This document shows, piece by piece, positions 1-8,666 of a DNA stretch of 49,612 nt. The notes beneath the pieces were generated by a model. The model was not told where the DNA came from, ran no database searches, and worked only from the letters and a program-made list of their open reading frames with translations. This DNA is from Deltaproteobacteria bacterium. GTDB taxonomy: Bacteria > Desulfobacterota > Binatia > Binatales > Binataceae. Position 1 is the stretch's first letter. Every line of letters begins with the position of its first letter. The translations under genes were made by a program, and so were the position numbers. The stretch is taken from assembly GCA_003135855.1 (NCBI GenBank), contig PNBD01000008.1:18072-67683 (forward strand), written 5' to 3'.

Positions 1-60
1 GCCCGAAGTCGGCTCCGCGTCACTCCCAGGAAGCCCGAAACCCGTGAGGGGTTTCGGATC
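1..60. repeat. Dispersed intergenic repeat with hairpin
   Basis: Non-coding end of the window. Positions 1-20, read on the minus strand, match 11069-11088 on the plus strand at 19 of 20 bases, so this is one copy of a dispersed repeat. Positions 35-43 and 49-57 form a perfect 9-bp stem (CCGAAACCC / GGGTTTCGG) with a 5-nt loop. The hairpin lies just downstream of the minus-strand oxidoreductase that ends at 81 and could act as its terminator, but no T-run follows on that strand. Confidence 0.55.
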
Positions 61-80
61 TCCGTCTCCGTCTCTCCCTC

Positions 81-1151
81 CTACATCCGCTCGATCACGT
101 CGCGCGATATCTCGTCGATACTATCGTTAAACCCGTCCATCGGCGGATTGACGAACACCTGGCTCAGCCCCGCGCGTTGCAGTTCTCTAAGCCGCTCGAC
201 GACTTGTTCGCGCGGCCCGATTATCGTGCTCGCCGCGATCGTCTCCGCCGTCACGAAGCGCATTTCTTCCGGCGCCACGAATGCGCAATGACCCACGTGC
301 AGTTCGAGATAGCGCTCGGCCGCCGGCGTCTTCATCTTCGCGACGTACTTCTCGTATTCGTCGTACACCGATTTCACCGTCGCCGTCAGATAGTCGCGCC
401 CCGCGTAGCCCGCCGCGATCGCGTGAAAACTCGCCATCACCCAATGCCCCGTCATCGCCTTAACTCGCGGCGAATCGATCTTCTCACCCGGCCGCAGCAC
501 GCAAACATGCGTCAGCGATACGATCGGCATCTTGTCCGCCTTGCGCCCGACCTTCGAGGCGCCCGCGCTAAGATGCCGCCGCACATTCGCGACGCGCTCC
601 GAATCGGTAATCCCAGTCGTGATCGCTCCGTCGCCGAATTCACCCGCTATCGCGAGCGTCTTCGGCCCGTTCGCCGCGACGTAGAATGGAATCCGATCGT
701 CAATATTAATGAACCGGCGATCGCGATTCAAAAAACGAATTTTCCGGCTGAGCCCTTCGGTGTTGTAGGTCGCCTCGCCCTCGCGCAGCAAGTCGTGAAT
801 CACGCGCACCTGCTCGCGAAAATCCGCCTGCTTCACCGGCGGCAGGCCCATCACGCGCCGCCCGGTATGCCCGGTCCCGAAACCCAGGATCGTTCGCCCC
901 GGCGCGAGCTGGTTGATCGTCGCGATCGAATGCGCCGTCACCGGTGCGATCCGATTCGACGCGATCGCGACGCCCGTCCCCAGTTTGATCTTCTTGGTAT
1001 TGACCGCCGCGAGCGCCATGCACGCGTATGTATCGCCCCAAATCATGTGCGAGTCGGGAATCCACGCGTGCGTGAAGCCGCGTTCTTCCGCATACTTCAC
1101 GTCGGTAATTGCGCGCTCAGGCTTGGTAAAAATCAGGGTGCCAAAATCCAT
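81..1151 (-). CDS. LLM-class flavin-dependent oxidoreductase
   Basis: 356 residues, spanning the whole luciferase-like monooxygenase domain (bacterial luciferase / F420-dependent reductase superfamily, TIM barrel). The N-terminus (FGTLIF, then a helix ending in RGFTHAWIPDSH) and the GFGTGH segment near residue 92 are typical of the family. Such enzymes use FMN or F420 for oxidation or reduction of small organic substrates; the substrate cannot be read from the sequence, and no F420 biosynthesis gene is in the window to decide the cofactor. The ATG at 1151 is preceded by an AGAGGT ribosome site. Transcribed alone, divergent from the DUF4242 gene, with a candidate promoter at 1199-1229. A second, distant family member is at 29951-31114. 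Confidence 0.85.
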   Translation of the reverse strand: MDFGTLIFTKPERAITDVKYAEERGFTHAWIPDSHMIWGDTYACMALAAVNTKKIKLGTGVAIASNRIAPVTAHSIATINQLAPGRTILGFGTGHTGRRVMGLPPVKQADFREQVRVIHDLLREGEATYNTEGLSRKIRFLNRDRRFINIDDRIPFYVAANGPKTLAIAGEFGDGAITTGITDSERVANVRRHLSAGASKVGRKADKMPIVSLTHVCVLRPGEKIDSPRVKAMTGHWVMASFHAIAAGYAGRDYLTATVKSVYDEYEKYVAKMKTPAAERYLELHVGHCAFVAPEEMRFVTAETIAASTIIGPREQVVERLRELQRAGLSQVFVNPPMDGFNDSIDEISRDVIERM

Positions 1152-1198
1152 CTCGTTACCTCTCTCATCGATACGGAGTCAGCGGATCGCTTTCCGCG

Positions 1199-1229
1199 AC
1201 TATAGCCGAAGTATTCGGCTCGGCATCAA
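1199..1229 (-). promoter_or_regulatory. Candidate MerR-type promoter with dyad in the spacer
   Basis: On the minus strand a -35 like TTGATG (1224-1229) and a -10 TATAGT (1199-1204) are separated by 19 bp. A perfect 7-bp inverted repeat, AGCCGAA-GTA-TTCGGCT (1204-1220), fills most of that spacer. A 19-20 bp spacer holding a dyad is the known layout of MerR-family controlled promoters. The start point would be about 40 bp before the oxidoreductase ATG at 1151. No merR gene lies beside it. The promoter call is inference. Confidence 0.4.
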
Positions 1230-1386
1230 ACTGCGCAATCAGTCGTCCTGACAACGGTTTGCCTCTCAAGGTCAAACGGAGTACGGAGAGTGTACCGCTG
1301 TTTCGTTATAAAGCTGGGCTGCTCGTTCTTGAGCCACGCGCTGATAACAACGAGCGGCGGACAGCAACAATACCAAGGAGATACTC

Positions 1387-1674
1387 ATGCCTCTCTACCT
1401 GATCGAGCGAAATTTTGCCGAGCAACAGAACTTAGATCGCGACGGCGCCAGGGCAATCACCCAGGCCAACGCCGATGTCGGCATCCAGTGGCTGTTCTCC
1501 TTTCTTAGCGCCGACAAAAAGAAGACCTACTGCCTGTACGAGGCGCCCAACCCCGATGCTATCCGTGAAGCGGCGAAAAAACTTGGCCTCCCGGCGGACG
1601 TGATTGTCGAACTAGGCGAATCGCGGGTCACTCCGACAGCGCAGAACCTGTTCAGTCCCACCCGCATCACTTGA
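1387..1674 (+). CDS. DUF4242 domain protein (SCO4226-like)
   Basis: 95 residues, the full length of the DUF4242 family. The start MPLYLIERNF followed by a helix, and the middle segment KKKTYCLYEAPNPDAIREAA, are the family pattern (a small ferredoxin-like fold). A Streptomyces member, SCO4226, has been reported to bind nickel; a catalytic role is not established. The ATG follows a good AAGGAG site at 1375-1380. The 235-bp region before it is shared with the divergent oxidoreductase. It ends 9 bp before the convergent cyclase-type gene. Monocistronic as far as can be seen. Metal binding in this copy is not shown by the sequence. Confidence 0.8.
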   Translation: MPLYLIERNFAEQQNLDRDGARAITQANADVGIQWLFSFLSADKKKTYCLYEAPNPDAIREAAKKLGLPADVIVELGESRVTPTAQNLFSPTRIT

Positions 1675-1683
1675 TCGATCGCG

Positions 1684-4600
1684 CTAGTGTAAGTCCGGCT
1701 TCATCATCGCTATGCGGCCCATGATGCGCTCCTCGAGCGCGCGCATCCCCAACTCGCGAGCCGTGGCGAGAGCCGCGTCCAGCAGTGCGGCAGCCTTATC
1801 GCGGTCGCCCGACTCGTGCCGCGCCAGCAGCATCGTGGCGTACTGCTCTTGCGTGTGGGCCAGCCAGACGTGCGCATCCATGCGCGCGTTCATCGCGAGT
1901 GCGTCTTCGAAGTGGCGAGTCGCGTCGTCCCAACGCTCGAGTGTCGTAGCCAGCGCACCCAGGTATCGTGAGAGGGCGCCGTAGCAAGCCGTGCCGTTGC
2001 CAACGACCACATTGCTGCCGGCGAAGGGGATGAGAATCCGATACAACGTGTCGGCGCGGGCCCGATCCCCCAGAAAGGTGCAGATGTCCACGAGATAGGT
2101 CATGGTTCCCATCCACACAAAATCGCGAGGCAGGTCGGCGAAGTCGTGCTGCGCCAGGTTCTCGAATTCCGCTCGCGCGTCTTCGGTCAGACCTAGATCC
2201 GAGTAAATCACCGCCAATCCCGGTCGCCATGCTGCAGCAGCCGTGTTTTGTTGCACGAACATGCGAACAACCGGCTCGACTTCCTTGAGGCGGCCCTGCT
2301 CGCGGCGCAGCGCAAACATCTGGAGCCCAAAAACGCCGGCGGCGGTTTCCGTTTGCACGCGCTGCGCGATCGTCAGGGCTTGCTGGGCCAGGCGCTCGCT
2401 GTCTTCGAAGCGGCCCCGCATCAAGGCCCGCATGGCTCGAAACATTGCGTTGAGGGAAAGTGAGAAAGGTCGGTTCTGCTCTTCCACAACACGGCCTTGG
2501 GTGTCGATGTCCGCATCGGCCGCCATTACATCTCCTGACTCGAGCAGGCAATATGCACGCCACCAATGGGCCTCGCCCAGCACCTCTGTGGCGTTCGCCT
2601 CTTCGGCACGGTCCACCATTTCTATTGCGACGGGGAGCCTCTGCCCGGCGTACTCCGGCCCCATGAGAGCGCCGAACATTCCGAGGAGGCTGTGGGCGAT
2701 CAATCCCGGGTCGCCCAAGCGCCGGGCCATCGCCACCGATTGCTCGGCGTATCTCAGCGCTTGTTGGGACTGCCCACTGGCGCCGAGTGCGCGGGCCAAA
2801 TAGCTAAGGATTTTCGCAGTGAGGGAATTGTCTTCCGTCCCGAGTCTCTGCAGCGCTTCCTCGAGCAAGCGAACCGCCGGGAGTGCGGGGAGGCCGCCAT
2901 AAAACGTCGCATCTACGAGCTCCAGCGCCGCACGGACTAGGCTTTCCGTTGATCCCAGCGATCGAGCGACCGCGGCAGCGAGCAGCAGCGTTTCCTGGCC
3001 CTCGAGGAATTCGCCCGCATAGAATTGCGCGTCACCAAGTATTAACAGGAGCGCGCAACGCTGAGCTTCGTTCGCGGGACGACTCCGCTCGGGCGCGTCT
3101 GGGATGGACCCGAGCAGTTCGAGCCCCTTCTTGAGATGGTTGATTGCTTCCAGGTTTGCCCATCGCTGAAGGGCTCGCTCACCCGCCCGTAGCCAGTACG
3201 GAATTGCTTGTGCTCCCAGCCCCGCTTCTGAGTAGTGATGCGCGATCAGCTCCGGTTGAGTCTCCACCGTTTCCGGGAATTGTGCTTCCAGCGCCCGAGC
3301 GACGCGTTGGTGCAGAACTCTGCGTCGTTCCAGCAATGCCGAGCCCGACGCGACTTGCTGCGATAGCGCATGCTTGAAGACGTACCCGACGTCGCTAATC
3401 GCGGGTTGCTCGTAGATGAACTCGGCTAACTGCAGCTCCGAGAGCAGCGTCTGCAGCTCCTCGTCGGCTTTGCCGGAGACCTCTCTTACCAGCCGGTATG
3501 GGAACTCCTTGCCGATCACCGCGAGCGTCTGCAGCAGGTCTTTCTGCTCCGGCGGCAGCCGGTCGATGCGCGAGGCCAGCACTGCCTGCACCGTCGACGG
3601 GATCTGAATGGTGCTCAGAGATTTGGCGAGCTTAATCGAGCCGTTGCGCACAAGGGCGCCTTGCTCGAACAGCGCCTGTACGATCTCCTCCATGAAAAGT
3701 GGATTGCCTTCGGTCTTCTCGATTATCAATTGCTTGAGCGGCGCCAGCTCGCGACCGTCGTCAAGCAGCGCCCGCAACATCTCCTCGCCACTCTCGGCAC
3801 TCAGCGGATCAAGCCGGAGCTGCGTATAGTAAGTCTTGTTGCCCCAGTTGTGGGTAAATTCTGGCCGGTAATTCACCAGCATCATCACCCGCGCAGTGCC
3901 GATTGAATCCGCCAGCAGGTTCAGCAGCGCCCGCGATCCATCGTCGAGCCAATGCAAGTCCTCGAAGATCACGACCAGCGGCTGGCTGAGGCTTTCGCGC
4001 AGCAGCAGGCGCTTGATCGCGTCGAGTGTCCGGCGCCTTCTGATTTCGGGATCGAGGCGGGCGAGCTGATCGTCGCTCTCCACCACCTCGAGCAGGGTGA
4101 AGATATATGGCAGCGTGTCTTCCAGCGCGCGATCCAGGATCAGGATCTTTCCGGCGATCTTTTCCCGGCGCCTGCGTCCGTCGTCGTCCGAAGTGATCTC
4201 GAAATAGTTTTTGAGCAGGTCGATCAGCGGCAGGTATGCCGACGCCTTGCCGTGCGAGACCGATAAAGTCTCAAGCACCAGGCATCCGGATTGCCCGACC
4301 GCCTGGAACTCGAAGAACAGGCGCGATTTGCCGACCCCGGCCTCGCCCACCGCCGCGACCACTTGCCCACGCCCGCTCTTCGCGAGTTCGAGCGCGTGCT
4401 TCATCTGCACGAGTTCGGCCTCGCGGCCCACGAACTTGGAGAGCCCGCGCCGCGCCGATGCCTGCAAACGTGTGCGCAGCGGGCCGAGCCCCATCACCTC
4501 GTGGACGTTTACCGGCTCGCTCACGCCCTTCACCCGCGTAGGTCCGATCGAGCGGAACGTGAAGTAGCCTTCGCAGAGCTTGCGCGTATTCTCGGTCGCC

Positions 4601-5277
4601 GCGATGGTGCCGGTCGCGGCCACCGTCTGCATCCGCGACGCCAGGTTGGCGCTATGCCCGATCGGCGTGTACTCGATCTGTCCGTCGCCGGTCTTGATCG
4701 ATCGCACCACGACTTCGCCGGTGTTCACGCCGACCCGGATTTCGATCGGCGCCCAGCCGCGCTCGCGCAGCGTCGCCGCATAGCGCCGGAGATCTTCCTG
4801 CATCCGCAGCGCCGCATACAGCGCGCGTTGTGGGTGGTCCTCGTGCGCGAGCGGAGCGCCGAACATCGCGAAGATGCCGTCGCCGGTCGACTGCACCACG
4901 TAGCCATCGTAGCGATGCACCGCCGCGATCATCAGCTTGAGCGCGGGATCGATGATCGCGCGAGCTTCCTCCGGGTCGAGGTTCTGCTCCAACTCCGTCG
5001 ATCCCTTGATGTCCGCGAACAGCGCCGTCACCAGTTTGCGCTCGCCCTCGAGCTCGCCGGCAGGTTCAACGATCTCGGTGGTCCGTGGCCTCGCGCGCGC
5101 CGGCGCGCCAGCAGCTCGAGTCGCAACGCCCAGTGCGGCGCCGCAATCTCCGCAGAATTTCTTTCCGTCCGAATTCTCCGCCCCGCATTTCGGGCAGCGA
5201 TTGCTCAGCTCCGCGCCGCAGTCGCCGCAGAACTTCTTGCCCGCTGGATTTTCGGAGCCGCAACTTGCGCAGCGCAT
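1684..5277 (-). CDS. Zinc-ribbon / class III cyclase / AAA ATPase / TPR signalling protein
   Basis: 1197 residues. Two CxxC-type zinc ribbons come first (Cys 3, 6, 17, 20 and 28, 31, 42, 45). A class III nucleotide cyclase domain follows (about 80-260), with metal-binding Asp89 (FADIKGST) and Asp133 (TGDGIFAMFG) and Asn211/Arg215 in the HSANLASRMQ helix. Next is a large STAND/AAA_16-type ATPase with Walker A GEAGVGKS (311-318) and Walker B VVIFEDLHWLD near 450. The last 500 residues are helical TPR-like repeats. Proteins of this build are presumed soluble sensors that make a cyclic nucleotide or act as ATP-driven scaffolds; the ligand is unknown. The usual purine-recognition Lys before TGDG is Gln129 here, so cyclase activity and nucleotide choice are uncertain. 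The ATG has a GGGGG site upstream and the gene stands alone. Confidence 0.88.
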   Translation of the reverse strand: MRCASCGSENPAGKKFCGDCGAELSNRCPKCGAENSDGKKFCGDCGAALGVATRAAGAPARARPRTTEIVEPAGELEGERKLVTALFADIKGSTELEQNLDPEEARAIIDPALKLMIAAVHRYDGYVVQSTGDGIFAMFGAPLAHEDHPQRALYAALRMQEDLRRYAATLRERGWAPIEIRVGVNTGEVVVRSIKTGDGQIEYTPIGHSANLASRMQTVAATGTIAATENTRKLCEGYFTFRSIGPTRVKGVSEPVNVHEVMGLGPLRTRLQASARRGLSKFVGREAELVQMKHALELAKSGRGQVVAAVGEAGVGKSRLFFEFQAVGQSGCLVLETLSVSHGKASAYLPLIDLLKNYFEITSDDDGRRRREKIAGKILILDRALEDTLPYIFTLLEVVESDDQLARLDPEIRRRRTLDAIKRLLLRESLSQPLVVIFEDLHWLDDGSRALLNLLADSIGTARVMMLVNYRPEFTHNWGNKTYYTQLRLDPLSAESGEEMLRALLDDGRELAPLKQLIIEKTEGNPLFMEEIVQALFEQGALVRNGSIKLAKSLSTIQIPSTVQAVLASRIDRLPPEQKDLLQTLAVIGKEFPYRLVREVSGKADEELQTLLSELQLAEFIYEQPAISDVGYVFKHALSQQVASGSALLERRRVLHQRVARALEAQFPETVETQPELIAHHYSEAGLGAQAIPYWLRAGERALQRWANLEAINHLKKGLELLGSIPDAPERSRPANEAQRCALLLILGDAQFYAGEFLEGQETLLLAAAVARSLGSTESLVRAALELVDATFYGGLPALPAVRLLEEALQRLGTEDNSLTAKILSYLARALGASGQSQQALRYAEQSVAMARRLGDPGLIAHSLLGMFGALMGPEYAGQRLPVAIEMVDRAEEANATEVLGEAHWWRAYCLLESGDVMAADADIDTQGRVVEEQNRPFSLSLNAMFRAMRALMRGRFEDSERLAQQALTIAQRVQTETAAGVFGLQMFALRREQGRLKEVEPVVRMFVQQNTAAAAWRPGLAVIYSDLGLTEDARAEFENLAQHDFADLPRDFVWMGTMTYLVDICTFLGDRARADTLYRILIPFAGSNVVVGNGTACYGALSRYLGALATTLERWDDATRHFEDALAMNARMDAHVWLAHTQEQYATMLLARHESGDRDKAAALLDAALATARELGMRALEERIMGRIAMMKPDLH

Positions 5278-5373
5278 GAGTCCCCCAAGGCCGCAGAAGT
5301 ACCACGCCGATGCGGTACTGGACAGCGTTGCCTCATTTGACCACTAGGATGCTTTCGTCCAGGATCGAGCCAC

Positions 5374-6366
5374 ATGATCTCCAAGGGCGCCGACCCCGAA
5401 ACCTGGACCGACGAAGAAGAGCAGCGCGACGAAAGCTCCGAGCGTGAAAGCCATGCGATGCGCATCAAGCCCGGCGAGCTCAAGGAGCTGTACGCCCTCG
5501 ACCTTGTTCGCTCGCTCGCGCCTCTCGCCGGGACTTGGGCGCTGATCGCCGCCTCGATCGCGCTCGCACTCTGGAGTCACAACTTCATCGTATGGATTGC
5601 CGCCGCCATCATCGTCGGCCGCTCTCAGCACGCGCTCGCCGTTCTGATGCACGATGCGGCGCATTTCAGGCTGCTCGAAAATCGCGCGCTCAACGATTTC
5701 GTTGGGCAGTGGCTATGCGCTTTTCCGATCGCGAGCAATCTGTACGCCTATCGCAAGGTCCATCTCCGCCATCATCGCTATCTGCTGACCGATCGCGATC
5801 CCGATCTTTCTCTCTCGCGCGGCTATCCGGTCACCTGGGAAAGTTTCCGCCGCAAACTGATTCGCGACGCGACCGGCGAGTCGTCGCTCGTGATGCGCGG
5901 ATATCTCGACGTGCAGGACGGACACAAACGGCTCACGCTGCGAAACCTCTATCGCCGCGTGACCGCCGAGGTCCTCGCGCGACGCATCGCAGTCGCGCTA
6001 TTGGTCGCCGCGCTCTTCTACCTCGGCTACGGATTCGCGTTCATCGCGCTCTGGATCGTTCCGTTGCTCGTGGTTTATCAGGTGATTCTGCGCATCCGCG
6101 GAGTGCTCGAGCATGCCGCGGTGCCCGACGCGCACGACGGTCTCCGCAACGCGCGCACCATCGTCTCTCGCAATCCGGTGCTCCGCTTCATGCTGAATCC
6201 GCACCACGTCAGTTATCATCTCGAGCATCATCTCTATCCCGCCGTGCCGCACTACAACTTGCCGCGCCTCCACGATGCGTTGAAAACCGATCCGCTTTTC
6301 CAGCGCGCGCTGGTCGAGCACAGCTATGCCGAAGCGATGCGCGACGTGATCAAACCCGCCGCATAA
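5374..6366 (+). CDS. Membrane fatty-acid desaturase family protein
   Basis: 330 residues with the three histidine boxes of the di-iron desaturase/hydroxylase family: HDAAH (93-97), HLRHH (130-134) and HLEHH (282-286). Hydrophobic membrane segments lie at about 50-82 and 205-240. Such enzymes insert a double bond or hydroxyl in acyl chains or carotenoid-like lipids at the cytoplasmic membrane; the exact substrate is not evident. The first 28 residues are very acidic and not part of the family core. An in-frame ATG at 5458 (Met29) could be the true start and would give 302 residues. The region before it is shared with the divergent cyclase-type gene, and the convergent methyltransferase ends 10 bp after it. 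Confidence 0.85.
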   Translation: MISKGADPETWTDEEEQRDESSERESHAMRIKPGELKELYALDLVRSLAPLAGTWALIAASIALALWSHNFIVWIAAAIIVGRSQHALAVLMHDAAHFRLLENRALNDFVGQWLCAFPIASNLYAYRKVHLRHHRYLLTDRDPDLSLSRGYPVTWESFRRKLIRDATGESSLVMRGYLDVQDGHKRLTLRNLYRRVTAEVLARRIAVALLVAALFYLGYGFAFIALWIVPLLVVYQVILRIRGVLEHAAVPDAHDGLRNARTIVSRNPVLRFMLNPHHVSYHLEHHLYPAVPHYNLPRLHDALKTDPLFQRALVEHSYAEAMRDVIKPAA

Positions 6367-6375
6367 ATTTTCGAT

Positions 6376-7170
6376 TCACGGCGCGGTGCCGATCGCCGCG
6401 AATACTCGATGCAGCACGCGCATCGGATCCTCTGCAAACCGCTCTGCCAGCATCGCGCGCAATTCTTCGTCGAACGCCACGACCTCGGTCGGCGTGAGAC
6501 TCGCGCTAACTCCCGCACTCGCGCGAGTCCGTCCGCGCCACGCCTCGTGCGTATAGATCGCGTCGATGTCGAATGAAAATGTCTCCAGCTTCTCAAAGCC
6601 CGCGCCCGACAGGTCCGCCATCCATCGCGGATACATTCCAACTCCGCCGCCCATCTTCCATTTCGGATTGTGCTTTTCAATCAATTTCTCGGTTGCCTCG
6701 ATCATGTTGCCCGGCAGCGGAATCCAATCGAAATGCCCGATCACCAATCTGCCGCCCGGCTTCAAGAGGCGTCGCGATTCCGCCGCCGCGCGCGGACGAT
6801 CGAACCAATGCCAACATTGTCCCGCAGTGACCAAATCGAAACTCGCCGCCGGCAGTCCCGTTTCCTCGGCTGGTGCCACGACGTAATTCACCGAGACGCC
6901 CAGTTCGCGATCGATCTGGCGCGCCTGCTCCATCAACGGCTCCGATCGATCCAGCCCGACCGCATCGCATCCCCGCAGCGCGAGTCCGCGTGCGATCGTG
7001 CCGGTTCCGGTGCCGAGGTCGAGCGCGCGCATTCCGGCTCGCAGGATGTTCATCGCCGCCATCCGCTCGAAAAATTCGTTCGGAAAGCCCGCCCGATGAC
7101 GGCCGTAATCCTCGGCCGTTTTGCCAAAATCCGCCCGTAGCTCTTTGAATCGCACCTCCGCGGAACTCAT
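6376..7170 (-). CDS. Class I SAM-dependent methyltransferase
   Basis: 264 residues. The SAM-binding motif I is DLGTGTGT (51-58), the acidic ribose-binding residue is Asp74 in VGLDRS, and a post-motif LLKPGGRLVI follows at about 135-144, as in the Methyltransf_11 / UbiE-like group. Small-molecule methylation is likely, but the substrate is unknown. I chose the ATG at 7170 because a strong GGAGGA site sits just before it; the open frame runs further upstream without such a site. A promoter-like pair on the minus strand, TTGCGT and TATACA with 17 bp between (about 7198-7226), precedes it. The gene is divergent from the HTH-citrate synthase and shares its repeat-rich upstream region. Confidence 0.85.
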   Translation of the reverse strand: MSSAEVRFKELRADFGKTAEDYGRHRAGFPNEFFERMAAMNILRAGMRALDLGTGTGTIARGLALRGCDAVGLDRSEPLMEQARQIDRELGVSVNYVVAPAEETGLPAASFDLVTAGQCWHWFDRPRAAAESRRLLKPGGRLVIGHFDWIPLPGNMIEATEKLIEKHNPKWKMGGGVGMYPRWMADLSGAGFEKLETFSFDIDAIYTHEAWRGRTRASAGVSASLTPTEVVAFDEELRAMLAERFAEDPMRVLHRVFAAIGTAP

Positions 7171-7190
7171 CGGCAGATTCCTCCTTGAGC

Positions 7191-7251
7191 TTGACTGTAT
7201 ATAACTGCTCGTATCTTGACGCAAGTTGATATGTTGACGACCGCTTGACGC
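7191..7251 (+). promoter_or_regulatory. Array of direct TTGAC repeats between divergent genes
   Basis: Between the methyltransferase and citrate synthase genes, TTGAC occurs in the same direction at 7191, 7216, 7234 and 7245, with TTGAT at 7226. The octamer CTTGACGC is exact at 7215 and 7244. The last four copies are 8-11 bp apart, close to one helical turn. This looks like a binding array for a small DNA-binding domain; the adjacent gene encodes one. The binding is inference. Confidence 0.5.
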
Positions 7252-7280
7252 GTACCCAGTGCGCATGACGTGATTTTCGC

Positions 7281-8597
7281 GTGGCGATTCGCAAAACCAG
7301 CCGCGCCGGGATGCTCACTGCTGCCGAGGCCGCGAGTCAGCTCGGCGTCAAGCTCGGCACCCTCTACGCCTACGTCAGCCGCGGATGGCTCAAAAGTTAC
7401 CGCCGCAAAGTAGGGCGCCAGGCGCTCTATCGACGCCTCGACATTGAAGCGCTGCGCGGCGTCGTCTCCACCGAGCGCGGACGCCGCGGCCGCAGTCTCC
7501 CTGCCGCTTCTACCTGGGTCACGGTGGCCCAGCCGAAAAGTATCGAGGATGGCGCGCCCGGCGTGATTGTCGCCGAGTCCGCCGTCAGTTCGATCACCGA
7601 CGGCCGTCTCGCCTATCGCGGCTATCCGATTGAAGAGGTCGTCGAGCGCGCATCTTTCGAAGAAGTCTGCCTGTTGCTCTGGAGCGGTGAGCGTCCGGTG
7701 CCTGAGGAGATTGCCGCGCTGAAAGCTGAAATCGAAGGTGCGCAAATGCCCACGACCGTTGCCGCCGCACTCAACGCAACTGGTGAGGACGCGCCGCCGC
7801 TGCTCCGGCTCGCCGCCGTGATGCCGAGTCTGGCCGCATGGGATCGCCGGCAGCCGCCGCGTACACGAATCGATCGCGCCAAGTTGATCATCAGCCAGCT
7901 TCCGCTCGCGTTGGGAAATCGTCCCGAAGGCGGCGCGCCGCTCGGCGTTGGGATGGCGGGGCGACTGCTCGGTTTGGTTCCATCATCCACCGGATCGGAT
8001 TGGGAAGTCGCCGCGCTCGATCGCGTCCTGGTCGCGTGCGCCGAGCACGAATTGAACGCGTCCACTTTTGCCGCACGCGTCGTCGCGAGCACCGGCGCCG
8101 ATCTATTTGCCTCGGTGCTCTCCGCGTTGTGTTCGCTATCAGGACCAATTCACGGCGGCGCCTGCGATCGCATCGAGGCGATGTTCAACGAACTCGAATC
8201 CGGCGCGCGCATGGATGAATGCCTCTCCACCTTCACTCGCGATCATCGCCTGCCGCCCGGCTTCGGCCATGCGATTTATCCCGACGGCGATCCGCGCGCC
8301 GTGCTGTTGCGAGCAGTCGCGCAATCGATTGCACGCCATCGCGGCCGCCGGCTGTTCGAGACTGCGCTCAAAGTCGAAGCGGCCGTGTTCAAACGCGAGC
8401 GGCTCCGCCCCAATCTCGATTTTTATCTGACCGTCTGCGCGCGCATGCTCGGCTTCCAGCAATCGCTGCCGGCCGCGATCTTCGCGATCGGGCGCGCATC
8501 GGGATGGATCGCGCATGCGCTCGAACAGTATGCCGACAATCGACTGATTCGTCCGCGCATGCGTTACCGCGGCGCCCCCTCGCGACATTGGGATTAG
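7281..8597 (+). CDS. Citrate synthase-family protein with N-terminal helix-turn-helix
   Basis: 438 residues. Residues about 11-60 form an excisionase/MerR-like helix-turn-helix (LTAAEAASQLGV, then TLYAYVSRGWL, then a basic wing). Residues about 90-430 are a citrate/2-methylcitrate synthase with all catalytic residues: His291 in GPIHGGA, His330 in GFGHAIYPDGDPR and Asp380 in PNLDFY; HELNAST at 256-262 is also conserved. The enzyme part should condense oxaloacetate with an acyl-CoA. The fusion suggests that the protein also binds DNA, possibly its own upstream repeats. The start is GTG at 7281 without a clear ribosome site; ATG at 7311 (Met11) is an alternative that keeps the HTH. It is followed, 69 bp later, by an alcohol dehydrogenase on the same strand. 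Confidence 0.88.
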   Translation: MAIRKTSRAGMLTAAEAASQLGVKLGTLYAYVSRGWLKSYRRKVGRQALYRRLDIEALRGVVSTERGRRGRSLPAASTWVTVAQPKSIEDGAPGVIVAESAVSSITDGRLAYRGYPIEEVVERASFEEVCLLLWSGERPVPEEIAALKAEIEGAQMPTTVAAALNATGEDAPPLLRLAAVMPSLAAWDRRQPPRTRIDRAKLIISQLPLALGNRPEGGAPLGVGMAGRLLGLVPSSTGSDWEVAALDRVLVACAEHELNASTFAARVVASTGADLFASVLSALCSLSGPIHGGACDRIEAMFNELESGARMDECLSTFTRDHRLPPGFGHAIYPDGDPRAVLLRAVAQSIARHRGRRLFETALKVEAAVFKRERLRPNLDFYLTVCARMLGFQQSLPAAIFAIGRASGWIAHALEQYADNRLIRPRMRYRGAPSRHWD

Positions 8598-8666
8598 CGC
8601 GCGGGCTTTTGCGTTGACGCCGAACGCGTCCAAGTCGTATTGAACACTCAGAGATAAATCCAACCA

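Noticed and set aside
177-1205. Long plus-strand open frame opposite the first luciferase-like gene
   Set aside because: Arg/His/Asp-rich translation with no family features; it is the antisense shadow of a well-supported gene in high-G+C DNA.
4291-5340. 349-codon plus-strand open frame opposite the cyclase-type gene
   Set aside because: Composition is typical of an antisense frame, and it has no motif or ribosome site; the minus-strand protein here has intact cyclase motifs.
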